A DNA stretch of 64,000 bases from DATNPX01 sp036702975 (GTDB lineage: Bacteria; Cyanobacteriota; Vampirovibrionia; Obscuribacterales; Obscuribacteraceae): contig DATNPX010000016.1 of NCBI GenBank assembly GCA_036702975.1, positions 124,001 to 188,000 of the forward strand, read 5' to 3'. Shown here piece by piece: positions 51,578 to 60,607 of this stretch. Numbering within the stretch: position 1 is the first letter of the stretch; each line of letters opens with the position of its first letter. Under the pieces are notes generated by a model. That model saw only the letters and a list, made by a program, of their open reading frames with translations. It was not told the origin of the DNA and searched no databases. The translations under genes were made by a program, and so were the position numbers.

Positions 51578-52833
51578 TAGCGGTGTCCTCCGATCGCGAT
51601 CAAGGCGCACAGTAGGCTCATCGCCACAGAATAGGCTATGAACTCAGGCACTTTAGTCCAGCGGAGTTTTACAGTCAGGCTCTCTGTACAGGCGATCGCG
51701 AACGCTAATACTGCTATAACAGCCAGGCTGAGAAGATCTTTAGTCGGTCCCGATATTTCGATGAACCATGCGGCTCCATGCAAAAAGCACTGACCGGCCA
51801 AGCCTAGCAGAACTGTCATTTTCAGAAGCTGCGTGTACTGCACAAGGGCGAGATTGCGGCCAGAGTTTTCAATCACCATCGCTTCGTGAACCATAGTCAG
51901 TTCCAACTTGGTGCTCGGATCATCCACAGGCATCCGCGAAAGTTCGCCCAGGCTGGCCAGAATCAGACTCATACCAGCAAAGAACCACAAAGAAGGCGAG
52001 TTGATCAGACTATCTCCATGCAACCAAACAAAGATGGCATTCAGATCGCTGGTCTGTGCAGCGCAACCGAGGCTAGCAAGAGCGAGTATGATAGCGGGTT
52101 CCACTAGCAACGCGATGGTAACCTCTCGGCTAGCTCCAAAACCGCCAAAAACTGAACCACCATCAAGGGCCGCTAGCACGGTGAACAATCTCGCCAACGC
52201 GAACATATAGATAATCAAGAACAAATCACTGCCTGTAGTGGCGTGATCGGAAAACATCGTATCATAAGGCAGCGACGGCGAAGCTGTAGGTTGGGCTACT
52301 GGTTCAGGCTCAGTGCTATAAAGCGACATGCCATTTATGTTCATTGAATGCACTGCCAGCTGCTTGTCGCCAGAGTCTTGGGGTGTCTGACTGCTGTCGT
52401 TGTGAAATTGTCCGGGCATTTCCGGGCGGACGTTAGCAGCGCCAAGTTCTCCGCTTTCGGCACTGGTTCGATTGGATTTGATTTTTTGAGCAACCAGGTC
52501 TGTCGCACGAAACTGCTCGTATACAACGGGTTTGAAGGAGAGCCAGGGCGTCAAAATTGCAATTAAAAGAACAACAGCAAAGTTCACCGCGGCCGTACTA
52601 CGAAAAACCCAGCTCGTGCTGCGGCTCAAAGTCTCACCCTTACGCATAAGCTTGATCAAGTCAAAAAACGGCTGCAGGACAGTAGCACCAGACCGTCCTT
52701 CAAATCGTGCTTTTGTTTGCCCGATGATTCCTAGCAGAAGCGGAGGCAGAAACAACGTTACCAACCAAAAGAATAGCCATCTTGCGATCAGAAACAGCAT
52801 CGACGCCGAAAAAATATGATGGAGATGGTTCAT
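51577..52833 (-). CDS. HyfC-like (NuoH/HycD) membrane subunit with a ~100-residue insert
   Basis: About 418 residues versus about 320 for E. coli HyfC. NuoH-like parts: GRSGATVLQPFFDLIKLMRKG (around 46-65), FVWLHGDSLI, and PVDDPSTKLELTMVHEAMVIE in the C-terminal half. Between helix 3 and helix 4 (about residues 101-200) lies an insert rich in Ser, Pro, Gln and Glu, probably periplasmic. ATG 52833 overlaps the HyfB stop (ATGA). The frame's earlier Met at 52938 would precede with non-membrane residues and is rejected. It links the membrane arm to the hydrophilic subunits. Confidence 0.85.
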   Translation of the reverse strand: MNHLHHIFSASMLFLIARWLFFWLVTLFLPPLLLGIIGQTKARFEGRSGATVLQPFFDLIKLMRKGETLSRSTSWVFRSTAAVNFAVVLLIAILTPWLSFKPVVYEQFRATDLVAQKIKSNRTSAESGELGAANVRPEMPGQFHNDSSQTPQDSGDKQLAVHSMNINGMSLYSTEPEPVAQPTASPSLPYDTMFSDHATTGSDLFLIIYMFALARLFTVLAALDGGSVFGGFGASREVTIALLVEPAIILALASLGCAAQTSDLNAIFVWLHGDSLINSPSLWFFAGMSLILASLGELSRMPVDDPSTKLELTMVHEAMVIENSGRNLALVQYTQLLKMTVLLGLAGQCFLHGAAWFIEISGPTKDLLSLAVIAVLAFAIACTESLTVKLRWTKVPEFIAYSVAMSLLCALIAIGGHR

Positions 52834-54842
52834 AGAGAGACCCCCACGCATAATAAAATCAGCATCGTCATAAAAACATACAGCAGGTGAATATGAATGC
52901 TGGCTGTCTGCATTTTGACGAGTAGTTTCGCAAGCCATTGAAAACCAGCCATGCCAGGCTTGTAAAAGAAGTCCTCGAGAAACGGCATCATCTGCACTTC
53001 CACGCGAATCATTTCTGGGAAATGGCGGCGGTCTCGTCCTTTAATTTCGGTCAGCACGCGGTACTGCAGGAGCGATGAAAAAACACGGGCGATCGGTTGT
53101 GAGAAACTCGACCCCGTCTCCTCAGCGCGCACAGTCAAATCGCCATAGCCGCAATCCCAAGTGATACTCTCGCGAGTGCGCGGCGAGCTACCGAAGACCA
53201 CAATGTGAACCAAACCCACAGTTGTAAGGCCAATCAGACACAGCGCCATCTGCGGGATCGTGAAAAGCTTCTCCGGATTGAGAGGAAAATTCAATCCCTG
53301 CATGCATATTGCGCCCAACTGATGCAACATTGGACTAGCCCAAATTCCAAACCAGACACAAAGAGCAGCGAGTAAAATTTGACCTGTGGCCATGCCGCGT
53401 GAACACTCCCGTGCTTCGTAGGCAGCTTCGGAACGCGCTCGACCAAGGAAACCGATGCCGATAGATTTGGCAAAAGTTGCCAATGAAAGTGCACCTATAG
53501 CACTCAGTATGCCAACAATCGCTAAGGCTATAGCCCTATCCGGCAAGGAGTCTGCTTGAAAAGAAAGCTGGAAAAAGCCTTGATACAAAAGCCATTTGCT
53601 GGCAAATCCATTGAGTGGTGGCAACGCGCAAATCGCCAGCGAGCCGATAAAAAATCCCGTTGTTGTCCAAGGCATATTTCTCGCCAAACCGCCCAAAGAG
53701 CCAAGATCTCGAGTTTTCGTCTGTGTTTCGACGGCGCCGGCGCTAAGAAACAATAGTGATTTAAAAAGTCCGTGATTGACCACGTGGAACAGCGTGCCGG
53801 ACAGCAAGAACAAGGCGACAACCTGATGTCCAGTAGCTTTACTCAGCACGGTGGCGCCGATTCCAGCAATGAGAAGTCCAATATTTTCCACTGTGCTGAA
53901 AGCAAGAAGTCGCTTCAGGTCATGCTCCATCAGTGCAAATAAGACGCCCCAAAGTGCCGAAACAATACCTAGAGCCAGGGCGGCATAACCCAGCAGAACC
54001 GAGTCACTTCCCTGTAAAACAAACAAACGCATCATCGCGTAAATCGGTACGTTGACCATAACACCGCTCATCAACGCGGCAACAGGAGACGGCGCCTCCT
54101 CATGTGCGTTCGGAGACCAAATGTGAAATGGAAACGCTCCGGCATTGATGGCAAAACCGATAAACGCTAAAAGCAAAGGCCAAACAGGAGCGGAGCCCAG
54201 ATTCCATTCGTGAAACATCCAGCTTCCAGTCTCGTAATGCAGCCAAATAAAGGCGCCGATAATAAAGGCCGATGCCACCCTTGTAGCGCCTAGATATAGC
54301 AAGGAGGCTTGCTGCGCGCGCTGTTTGACCGGTTCACCCGAAATCAGGACCATACACGCAAACGACAACAGTTCCATAAAAACAATAAACGTTATTGCAT
54401 TCGCTGATAGCAGAGTTTCTGCCATGGAGAGCTGGAATATCAAAAAACAAAACCAGAAAATTCCCTTATTGATGCGATTGCCGATGCGTGCTTGTAGTCC
54501 GGCCAAATAGCTTGGCGAGAAGAGCGATACAGCAAGTCCAACGATTGAGAGAAGCGCGAGGAACAACGCCGTTAGCGGATCGAGCCTGTTAGCAAAAGGT
54601 GCCAAGCCGAAAAAAATTGGATGAGTCGCCACCCACAACAAATCATTGTGCTGTGAAACAATCCCCCAGGAGACTAATGCGCCAAGCAGCATGACGGCAC
54701 ACCCGGCACCGAATACAGTGCTAAACACTTTGTCGTCAGCGTCGTTGCCAAAGGTAAGAGCAGCTAATGCACCCGCAGCCCAAAGAGAAAAGGCGCTGAT
54801 AATCATAAAAGACGCAAGATGTGCGGTGTCGGAAAAGGGCAT
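52830..54842 (-). CDS. HyfB-like antiporter subunit (NuoL/HycC family)
   Basis: 670 residues with about 16 transmembrane segments, similar to HyfB/HycC. Motifs: VFMELLSFACM (Glu in helix 5), FHIWSPNAHEEAPSPVAALMSGV, LFALMEHDLKRLLAFSTVENIG, and HGLFKSLLFLSAGAV. The last 100 residues include a hydrophilic segment and a final helix. First gene of the operon that runs to 47107. No hydrogenase maturation or formate dehydrogenase gene is nearby. Confidence 0.88.
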   Translation of the reverse strand: MPFSDTAHLASFMIISAFSLWAAGALAALTFGNDADDKVFSTVFGAGCAVMLLGALVSWGIVSQHNDLLWVATHPIFFGLAPFANRLDPLTALFLALLSIVGLAVSLFSPSYLAGLQARIGNRINKGIFWFCFLIFQLSMAETLLSANAITFIVFMELLSFACMVLISGEPVKQRAQQASLLYLGATRVASAFIIGAFIWLHYETGSWMFHEWNLGSAPVWPLLLAFIGFAINAGAFPFHIWSPNAHEEAPSPVAALMSGVMVNVPIYAMMRLFVLQGSDSVLLGYAALALGIVSALWGVLFALMEHDLKRLLAFSTVENIGLLIAGIGATVLSKATGHQVVALFLLSGTLFHVVNHGLFKSLLFLSAGAVETQTKTRDLGSLGGLARNMPWTTTGFFIGSLAICALPPLNGFASKWLLYQGFFQLSFQADSLPDRAIALAIVGILSAIGALSLATFAKSIGIGFLGRARSEAAYEARECSRGMATGQILLAALCVWFGIWASPMLHQLGAICMQGLNFPLNPEKLFTIPQMALCLIGLTTVGLVHIVVFGSSPRTRESITWDCGYGDLTVRAEETGSSFSQPIARVFSSLLQYRVLTEIKGRDRRHFPEMIRVEVQMMPFLEDFFYKPGMAGFQWLAKLLVKMQTASIHIHLLYVFMTMLILLCVGVSL

Positions 54843-54937
54843 CAGTAAACTTCTGGGGTTAACTTGCCGATAGTTCGATGGCGAAACTGACTGCTACTTG
54901 TTGAAACCGGATAACTAGCTTCGCCACTTGTTTAGTA

Positions 54938-55168
54938 TCAAAAAGCGCGGCAGCCTGCGTATACAGATTGAAGTACGGACTTGAACTCTTTCCAATTCTC
55001 CATGACATAAGAACTTAAATCAATTCCCCGTCCATGAAATGACTGTTTCATGCATTCTTTCTGGAGTGACTGCCCCAGGATCGGTTGAAAAGCCATCAGG
55101 GCATCTCTCGCCTGGGCTGAAATGCCCGAACTGACGCGGCTTCCGGTGCGAATCGCCTTGTCTGTCAA
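54938..55168 (-). CDS. Possible small protein
   Basis: 76 residues from TTG 55168, with plausible codon use but no ribosome site and no recognised family. Composition is ordinary, helix-prone. Doubtful. Confidence 0.25.
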   Translation of the reverse strand: MTDKAIRTGSRVSSGISAQARDALMAFQPILGQSLQKECMKQSFHGRGIDLSSYVMENWKEFKSVLQSVYAGCRAF

Positions 55169-55365
55169 TGGTCTGGCAGGGCAAAAGAAGAATTACGCGT
55201 AAAAATCTCACAATCCCCAAAAGCTCCAGCTAGATTAACAAATCACCCCTTGACCGCCAGAATAGGCTCAACAATGAACGCAAAGCGCCGAACTTAGCTG
55301 AAGATATTTGCCAGTGAGCGATTTTCGCAACAATCTCCTCTCATCCGAAAGGGTGGCTCAGTAAG

Positions 55366-55387
55366 CGTTTTAAAGCCGTTTTAAAGT
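55366..55387 (+). promoter_or_regulatory. 11-bp-spaced tandem repeat, likely OmpR-type response-regulator site
   Basis: CGTTTTAAAGC (55366-55376) followed directly by CGTTTTAAAGT (55377-55387): 10 identical bases repeated at exactly 11 bp. OmpR/PhoB-family dimers bind head-to-tail with this period. It lies 64 bases upstream of the response regulator gene, so autoregulation is likely. Confidence 0.7.
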
Positions 55388-55450
55388 AAACCGCGCGCAG
55401 CACTCAAAGTCATCCATATTCGAATTTAGCAATGATGGCATAATAAAGTC

Positions 55451-56125
55451 ATGGGGAAGATCCTGGTAGTCGAAGACGAAGCTGACTTAGCCTTGCTTGT
55501 GCGCAATTGGCTGGAGCGTGAAAAACACCTGGTCGAAGTAACGGACAACGGTGCTGATGCTTTGTCACATCTGCGAGTGAACAAGTTCGATGTAGTCATA
55601 CTCGATCTTATGCTTCCGGAATTATCTGGAATGGAAGTTTGCCGGAGATATCGGCAATCGAAAGGAAAGACGCCGATCTTGATGCTCACCGCGAAAAGTT
55701 CGGTGGAAGACAAAGAAGCAGGTCTAGATGCCGGCGCCGACGATTATTTGACGAAACCGTTCAACATGAAGGAGCTCGCCGCGCGAGTGCGGGCGTTGAT
55801 CAGGCGCGCATCGGATCAACCGAATAATATGTTCACCATACGCGATATTGTTATTGATGCCGACGAATTTCGGGTCACAAAGGGTGGCATTGAGGTACAT
55901 CTTCTGCCTAAAGAGTTTCGTCTTCTGGAGTTCTTAGTCCGGCACCCTCATCAAGTATTCAGTGCAGACGATCTTCTCGCAAGTGTCTGGGAGTCAGATA
56001 CATCAGCGTTGCTAGACACGGTGAGAGGACACATAAAACGGCTCCGGAAGAAGCTTGATACTGCCGGACAGCCATCTATAATTTCAACCGTATACGGTAT
56101 CGGATATAGACTTGAGCCTGACTAA
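55451..56125 (+). CDS. OmpR/PhoB-family response regulator
   Basis: 224 residues. Receiver domain (1-120): acidic pocket VVEDE at the start, phospho-acceptor Asp at about 52 in VVILDLMLPE, Thr about 80 and Lys about 102 in LTKPF. The C-terminal winged helix (about 130-222) has LLPKEFRLLEFLVRHP and the DNA-recognition VRGHIKRLRKKL segment with the wing VYGIGYRLEPD. It controls transcription in response to the histidine kinase whose ATG overlaps its stop codon (TAATG). Confidence 0.95.
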   Translation: MGKILVVEDEADLALLVRNWLEREKHLVEVTDNGADALSHLRVNKFDVVILDLMLPELSGMEVCRRYRQSKGKTPILMLTAKSSVEDKEAGLDAGADDYLTKPFNMKELAARVRALIRRASDQPNNMFTIRDIVIDADEFRVTKGGIEVHLLPKEFRLLEFLVRHPHQVFSADDLLASVWESDTSALLDTVRGHIKRLRKKLDTAGQPSIISTVYGIGYRLEPD

Positions 56126-57372
56126 TGCTTCATAGCCTTCGACTACGGCTGACATTCTGGTTCGTCACTCTTTGCTTGTTGCTTTACTCAACTGGTGCCT
56201 TTTTCGGCATCTTTGTTCTCATGTCTTCGTTGACCAATGCAATGGATGAGGAGTTGCATACGCTACAGCCGGAAATCCGTCCGTCGGTCGAAATCGTCAA
56301 CGAACGCCCGACCCTCAAGACCTGGGCGGACAACGCGAAGCAAGTAAATTTGAAATTCTTGCCCACAATTCAGCTCTTTGATGCTCAAGGTCAGCTGCTC
56401 GAAAGTTATGGCGCACCTGGAGTCAACGTTTTGTCCGAAGGCACGTTGCGTACTGGCGCCGGAGACAATGCGCTCGCCGTCCGTTCGAGCAATCGCAAAA
56501 TCTTTCTAGACAGTCGGACAAACAATAAAGTGATCGGCTATCTGCAGGTGCAGGTGTCGACAAAACATCAAGATGAGATCATTCGACAGTTTATTTTGGC
56601 AACTCTTGTGTTAGCGCCTTTCGGAGCTATGGTGCTTGGTTTATGCGGATATTTCTTTTCAGGAAAAGCAGTTGAACCACTCGGCCAGACTTTGCAGATG
56701 CTAAGAAGATTTGTTGCAGATGCCGGTCATGAGTTGAATACGCCAATTACAGTAATCGAAGCGAGCCTGCAGACAGTCGAGCAGATGCGCCAGGAAAATG
56801 AAGATCCAAGCGAAGTCTTTGAGGTGATCACGCGCGCGAGCGCCAGAATGCGCGATCTAGCTAGCAACTTGATGCTTCTCGCCCGAGTTGAAAGCCTGGA
56901 GCAGGTATGGCCTCGAGTCCCCATTGATGCTGCCGATATTGTTGTACCTCTGATTGGTGAGTTCGCTGAGGTCGCTAAACAAAGACAGATCGAGCTGGTT
57001 TGTAATCCGGTGCAGCCCGTCGAGCTTATCGGTCACGGCGAATCCTTATCGCGAATGTTGGCAAATCTGGTCAACAACGCCTTGCGATACACTGAGCCGG
57101 GAGGGAAAGTGACGGTAAGCGTAACCGCATCAGACCATGAAGTTGCCTTCACGGTGCAGGATACAGGCATTGGCATCCCACCCGAAAGCTTGAGTCACAT
57201 ATTCGAACGCTTTTATAGAGTCGACAAGTCACGTTCGCGAGCAGTCGGTGGATCTGGACTTGGATTATCGATTGTGAAAGCGATCGTTGATATGCACCAG
57301 GGGAATATAAAAGTCGAGAGTGCGGTAGGCGAAGGCAGCAGGTTTACGGTTCTTTTTCCGTTAGCCCATTAA
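56125..57372 (+). CDS. EnvZ-type sensor histidine kinase
   Basis: 415 residues. An N-terminal membrane helix (about 10-33), a periplasmic sensor region (about 40-150), and a second helix (about 156-178) lead to the HisKA domain with the phospho-His at about 202 in VADAGHELNTPITVIEAS. The HATPase has an N-box in LANLVNNALRYTEP, G1 DTGIGIPPESL and G2 GGSGLGLSIVKAI. It phosphorylates the adjacent regulator. No clear sensory family in the periplasmic part. Translationally coupled to the regulator. Confidence 0.95.
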   Translation: MLHSLRLRLTFWFVTLCLLLYSTGAFFGIFVLMSSLTNAMDEELHTLQPEIRPSVEIVNERPTLKTWADNAKQVNLKFLPTIQLFDAQGQLLESYGAPGVNVLSEGTLRTGAGDNALAVRSSNRKIFLDSRTNNKVIGYLQVQVSTKHQDEIIRQFILATLVLAPFGAMVLGLCGYFFSGKAVEPLGQTLQMLRRFVADAGHELNTPITVIEASLQTVEQMRQENEDPSEVFEVITRASARMRDLASNLMLLARVESLEQVWPRVPIDAADIVVPLIGEFAEVAKQRQIELVCNPVQPVELIGHGESLSRMLANLVNNALRYTEPGGKVTVSVTASDHEVAFTVQDTGIGIPPESLSHIFERFYRVDKSRSRAVGGSGLGLSIVKAIVDMHQGNIKVESAVGEGSRFTVLFPLAH

Positions 57373-57382
57373 TGAGGTAACT

Positions 57383-58414
57383 GTGAAAGGTTTGAAAGCG
57401 CAAATTTGGAAAATCCCGATGACTGCATGCTGGGTCGCGACCGCTGTCAGCTATCCCGTGTTGGCTACCGATGCACCAAAGATCGAGGTGCTGCAAGAGG
57501 CAAAATATGAGTCGACTGGCAACAGTATCCAACAATTTTCCACCAGCCTCGCTTTAAAGGAATCGGATAAGGCAAGGCCTCTGATTCTTACGTTCACCAA
57601 TGGACCCGAAGGCAAGCAGAAATTCCAATGGGTGAGAGTCTTCCTGAGCGACCGTCCAATGGCGCCGTCTAAAACGGGACAACCGACACAGCCTTCCGGA
57701 CGCATGATCGTCAATGAAAACAGCTTCGGCAAGCAAGACTCCGTCGATGTGAATCTCACGGGATTCGTTCGCGGTGGCACCACCATAGCCGTTCAGGGCG
57801 CTGGTTTCAAGGGAGCTAGCCTGGGCTGGAAAATCACATCACCACCAGCCGGTGCCTTAGCTGTTACCGACGTTAGTCCAAAAATCGCCCGTGGTGGTGG
57901 CACAATGAACATCACCGGATCAGGTTTTTCCGCAAACAAAAATGACGACACTGTTTATTTTGAACAAACAAAAGCAAGAGTCACCAGTGCCACCACAACC
58001 AGTATTCAAATCGAAGTGCCGACCGTACCAACAAACATGAGGCCGGGTGACCATCTTCTGACAGTAGTAGTCAACGGCGTCAAATCGCCGGCGTTTAAAG
58101 TGACAGCTGTTGGACCTCCCGAAATTAGTGGGATAGTTCCGATGGGAGGTCCATGCGGAACTGAAATCACAATCAATGGTAAGAATTTCTCAGAAGTCGC
58201 ATCTGAGAACACAGTATACTTCGGAAAATGCAAGGGCACCGTAAACTCTTCTACACCGACCTCCATCACCGTAACAGTACCCCAATTCCCTGAACTTGAT
58301 GGATTTCCAGCCTACCAGATGCCCACACACATTCAACTCACTGTCACCGTCGGTAGTGCACCTACGAAAGCAGAGTCAAGTTTCGTTAGCGCAAACCAAG
58401 TGATGAAAGAATAA
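57383..58414 (+). CDS. Exported protein with two IPT/TIG domains
   Basis: 343 residues. The signal peptide ends near PVLATDAP. After an N-terminal region of about 150 residues come two IPT/TIG-like beta-sandwiches: IARGGGTMNITGSGFSANK (about 170-190) with ending VTAVGPPEIS, and GGPCGTEITINGKNFSEVA (about 253-272). TIG domains are common in cell-surface and signalling proteins. The GTG 57383 is preceded by GAGG at 5-6 bases and starts 10 bases after the kinase, so it is part of the two-component operon; it could be its target or partner. Confidence 0.75.
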   Translation: MKGLKAQIWKIPMTACWVATAVSYPVLATDAPKIEVLQEAKYESTGNSIQQFSTSLALKESDKARPLILTFTNGPEGKQKFQWVRVFLSDRPMAPSKTGQPTQPSGRMIVNENSFGKQDSVDVNLTGFVRGGTTIAVQGAGFKGASLGWKITSPPAGALAVTDVSPKIARGGGTMNITGSGFSANKNDDTVYFEQTKARVTSATTTSIQIEVPTVPTNMRPGDHLLTVVVNGVKSPAFKVTAVGPPEISGIVPMGGPCGTEITINGKNFSEVASENTVYFGKCKGTVNSSTPTSITVTVPQFPELDGFPAYQMPTHIQLTVTVGSAPTKAESSFVSANQVMKE

Positions 58415-58419
58415 CAGAC

Positions 58420-58821
58420 CTACTTCAGAAACTGACCTTCTTTGTAGTACCAACGACCGTCTTCTTTGACGAATAGACTTTTTTCAATAAAGGTACTGTC
58501 TTTTTCGCTTTGCATCAATTTTGCGCGAAAGGTTACCCAGGCTTGCCTATCACCATCGATAAATTCCAACACCTCAAGCCCCTGAAATTCTGTTTCTTTG
58601 CAGAACTGCACTATCTCGTTCCGCCACTTGCTTTTACTTCCCTTACGCTGCGGGCTTGAGCGGTGTGTGGTTTCAATGATGTAGTCTGGCAATTTTAACG
58701 CGTAAGCTGAGTAACGCGAGCGCATCAACAACCGGGCATCGCCCGCTGGTTCACCAGCGTGAAAGCGCCCACAACATTGTTCAAGCATCTGGTGGCTGCC
58801 ACAAGGACAAATCGAAAACAA
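58420..58821 (-). CDS. YchJ-family protein with SEC-C motif
   Basis: 133 residues. The N-terminal SEC-C-like zinc motif is CPCGSHQMLEQCC, then ARLLMRSRYSAYALK, matching YchJ. The second half carries VTFRAKLMQ and EDGRWYYKEGQF, as in the NTF2-like fold. Function is unknown. Start TTG 58821; it begins 2 bases after the stop of the upstream gene, so the two are probably translated together. Convergent with the TIG gene. Confidence 0.85.
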   Translation of the reverse strand: MFSICPCGSHQMLEQCCGRFHAGEPAGDARLLMRSRYSAYALKLPDYIIETTHRSSPQRKGSKSKWRNEIVQFCKETEFQGLEVLEFIDGDRQAWVTFRAKLMQSEKDSTFIEKSLFVKEDGRWYYKEGQFLK

Positions 58822-58823
58822 CG

Positions 58824-59675
58824 CTACACACCGCGATTGAGAATCTGTCTGTTGCTACCACTGTTGACGAGAGCCAGCAGTTGAGCGACTCGCGTGCTCA
58901 GATCCTTATCTTCACCCTTGGGCGATCCGTAATATTTTTCTTCCAGGGCATGAACGCGTTTCTGCAGAGTTTTGTTTGGACGCGTCTTGCCGAAAGTGGC
59001 GTTTTCCAGGAACTCAATCTGATCGACCACTGTGCTCGACTGGGTCTGCATTCGTGGATCAGGAGTTGTGCGGAACAAGCCGAACATGTTGTCGTGATAG
59101 TTGCCAGCTGTGTTCATTGATGGCTGGTAGCTGACCATTCGAACTCGTGGCTGAAAACTTTGTTCTGGCATCGCCATCGCAACCAGAGCATCAGTGCGAA
59201 CAGCCAAATCGGTAGATGATGACACCTTTCCAAACTCTCTCATCTCCAAACGTCCAAGTCTCTTGCTGACCGGCTCGGCAATGTAACTTTGACCGAATAA
59301 GACCTGTTCAAGCTGAGTGACGCGGGGATAATCCGATGCGGTAGCAGGATCTGGCGGTGCGTAGTTGTATCGTTTGCGTGGAACATATGGAACGTTTAAC
59401 TGATCAGAATTTCTCGATACTCGAACACAACCGGATAGGCGATCCAAACGGTCCTTGATGGTCCCGTCAGAACTGGCGGCGCCAAAAACAAAGTTCTCGA
59501 GCCGCTTGACGCGAACATCGTCAGATTCGGTGCTATACGCGCGAGCGAAAAATTTGACTTCCATGGCACTAATAGTAGTGTCATTTGCACTAGCGATGGG
59601 CAAAGCTAATGCTGGTGCCACAAACGACAATGCTGATACTAAGAATAGGCATGCGAAGCCATGCTTCGGGATCAC
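58824..59675 (-). CDS. Exported protein with repeated LExxxFG units
   Basis: 283 residues. A signal peptide is followed by four related units of the pattern RLxxLE-xxx-FG: RVKRLENFVFG (about 55-65), VTQLEQVLFG, LGRLEMREFG and FLENATFGKTRPNKTLQKRVHALEEKYYG. Spacing is roughly 20-80 residues and the units predict short helices. The linkers are polar and disordered. I do not know a named family with this pattern. ATG 59675 is followed by the signal peptide directly. It is upstream of the YchJ gene on one transcript. Confidence 0.65.
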   Translation of the reverse strand: MIPKHGFACLFLVSALSFVAPALALPIASANDTTISAMEVKFFARAYSTESDDVRVKRLENFVFGAASSDGTIKDRLDRLSGCVRVSRNSDQLNVPYVPRKRYNYAPPDPATASDYPRVTQLEQVLFGQSYIAEPVSKRLGRLEMREFGKVSSSTDLAVRTDALVAMAMPEQSFQPRVRMVSYQPSMNTAGNYHDNMFGLFRTTPDPRMQTQSSTVVDQIEFLENATFGKTRPNKTLQKRVHALEEKYYGSPKGEDKDLSTRVAQLLALVNSGSNRQILNRGV

Positions 59676-59952
59676 GGTACGACTCCTAAAGACTGATTAT
59701 GTTTACGAGGTTAGAAACTCTCTACTCTTGTTTTACCCAAGGCAAGATTTTCATCACACTCGTATATGAAGGAAATTACATTTAAGTGTTCCTTCGAAAT
59801 AAAATTTTCAGGAGTCAGAAAACCAGGGCTAATCCATAAGATTTCGCACGCTTGTCAAGCGACACAAACCGTCGCTTTACAGGCATGTAACCGTAATTAA
59901 GTCACACGCTTGACAACAAAAAATGCAACTTATTTACGACCGGTGACGCAAC

Positions 59953-60363
59953 CTAGATTCCCATTCTTTTGAAATCTTGGCGGATCGATTTGTTCTGCTC
60001 GCCCTTATCCACAATGTCGCTACCAACTCTTCCTGGTGCAAGCTTTTCGACGATGTTCGATACTTTAATCTTGTTGTCTTTGCGGACACCTTCGACTGTG
60101 ACCCAAAATCCCTGGTTTGTAGAACTACGTTTGATCAGATCTTTCGCGATATTGCTACCCCGACGGTCCAATATGTACCATTTGCCGTGGTGGAACAAGG
60201 CAAATCCGGTGAAAAGCGTGTTCAAATTGCCGGCTTTGTTCTTGGGGTATACCTCCAAATAACCAACCGGGTCGATCTGCTTACCTATAGACTTCATAGA
60301 GTCTTGGTCGCAAAGCCAGCCCGTCCAATTACCTTGGTCTCTGCTATTTCCACCACCAAACAT
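59953..60363 (-). CDS. Hypothetical protein
   Basis: 136 residues, no signal peptide. It has many Gly, Asn, Lys and aromatic residues in a beta-like layout (GKWYILDRRGSN, then GFWVTVEGVRKDNKI). No family is recognised. GGA lies about 9 bases before ATG 60363. Neighbouring genes give no clue. Confidence 0.55.
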   Translation of the reverse strand: MFGGGNSRDQGNWTGWLCDQDSMKSIGKQIDPVGYLEVYPKNKAGNLNTLFTGFALFHHGKWYILDRRGSNIAKDLIKRSSTNQGFWVTVEGVRKDNKIKVSNIVEKLAPGRVGSDIVDKGEQNKSIRQDFKRMGI

Positions 60364-60607
60364 CTTTATCCGTCCTTAAGAAGTACTTTTTGCCAAACCG
60401 ACCAGACGACTGACGCCTGAGATAGAGATCACTGTCTGAATAACAGAAACGAGCAAGCTCCAGAAACCTTATACCCATCCGAGGAAAATTAATGCAACTG
60501 ACTCGCCGATTTCTAACAGTTCGCAAAGGCAACTGCAAATTCTTGCATGCTCGATCAAATTCTCTTGATGCGATCCAAATTCGATTGCGTCCCAACACTA
60601 ATGCGCA

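Larger units (their letters stand above)
54843..55450. other. 608-base intergenic region before the two-component operon
   Basis: Divergent from the Hyf-like operon. It contains the tandem repeat at 55366-55387 and a possible short frame (54938-55168, TTG start, minus). Nothing else recognised. Confidence 0.5.

Noticed and set aside
47107..54842. Functional [NiFe] hydrogenase 4
   Set aside because: The large subunit has no Cys at either NiFe-binding motif and no maturation genes are near.
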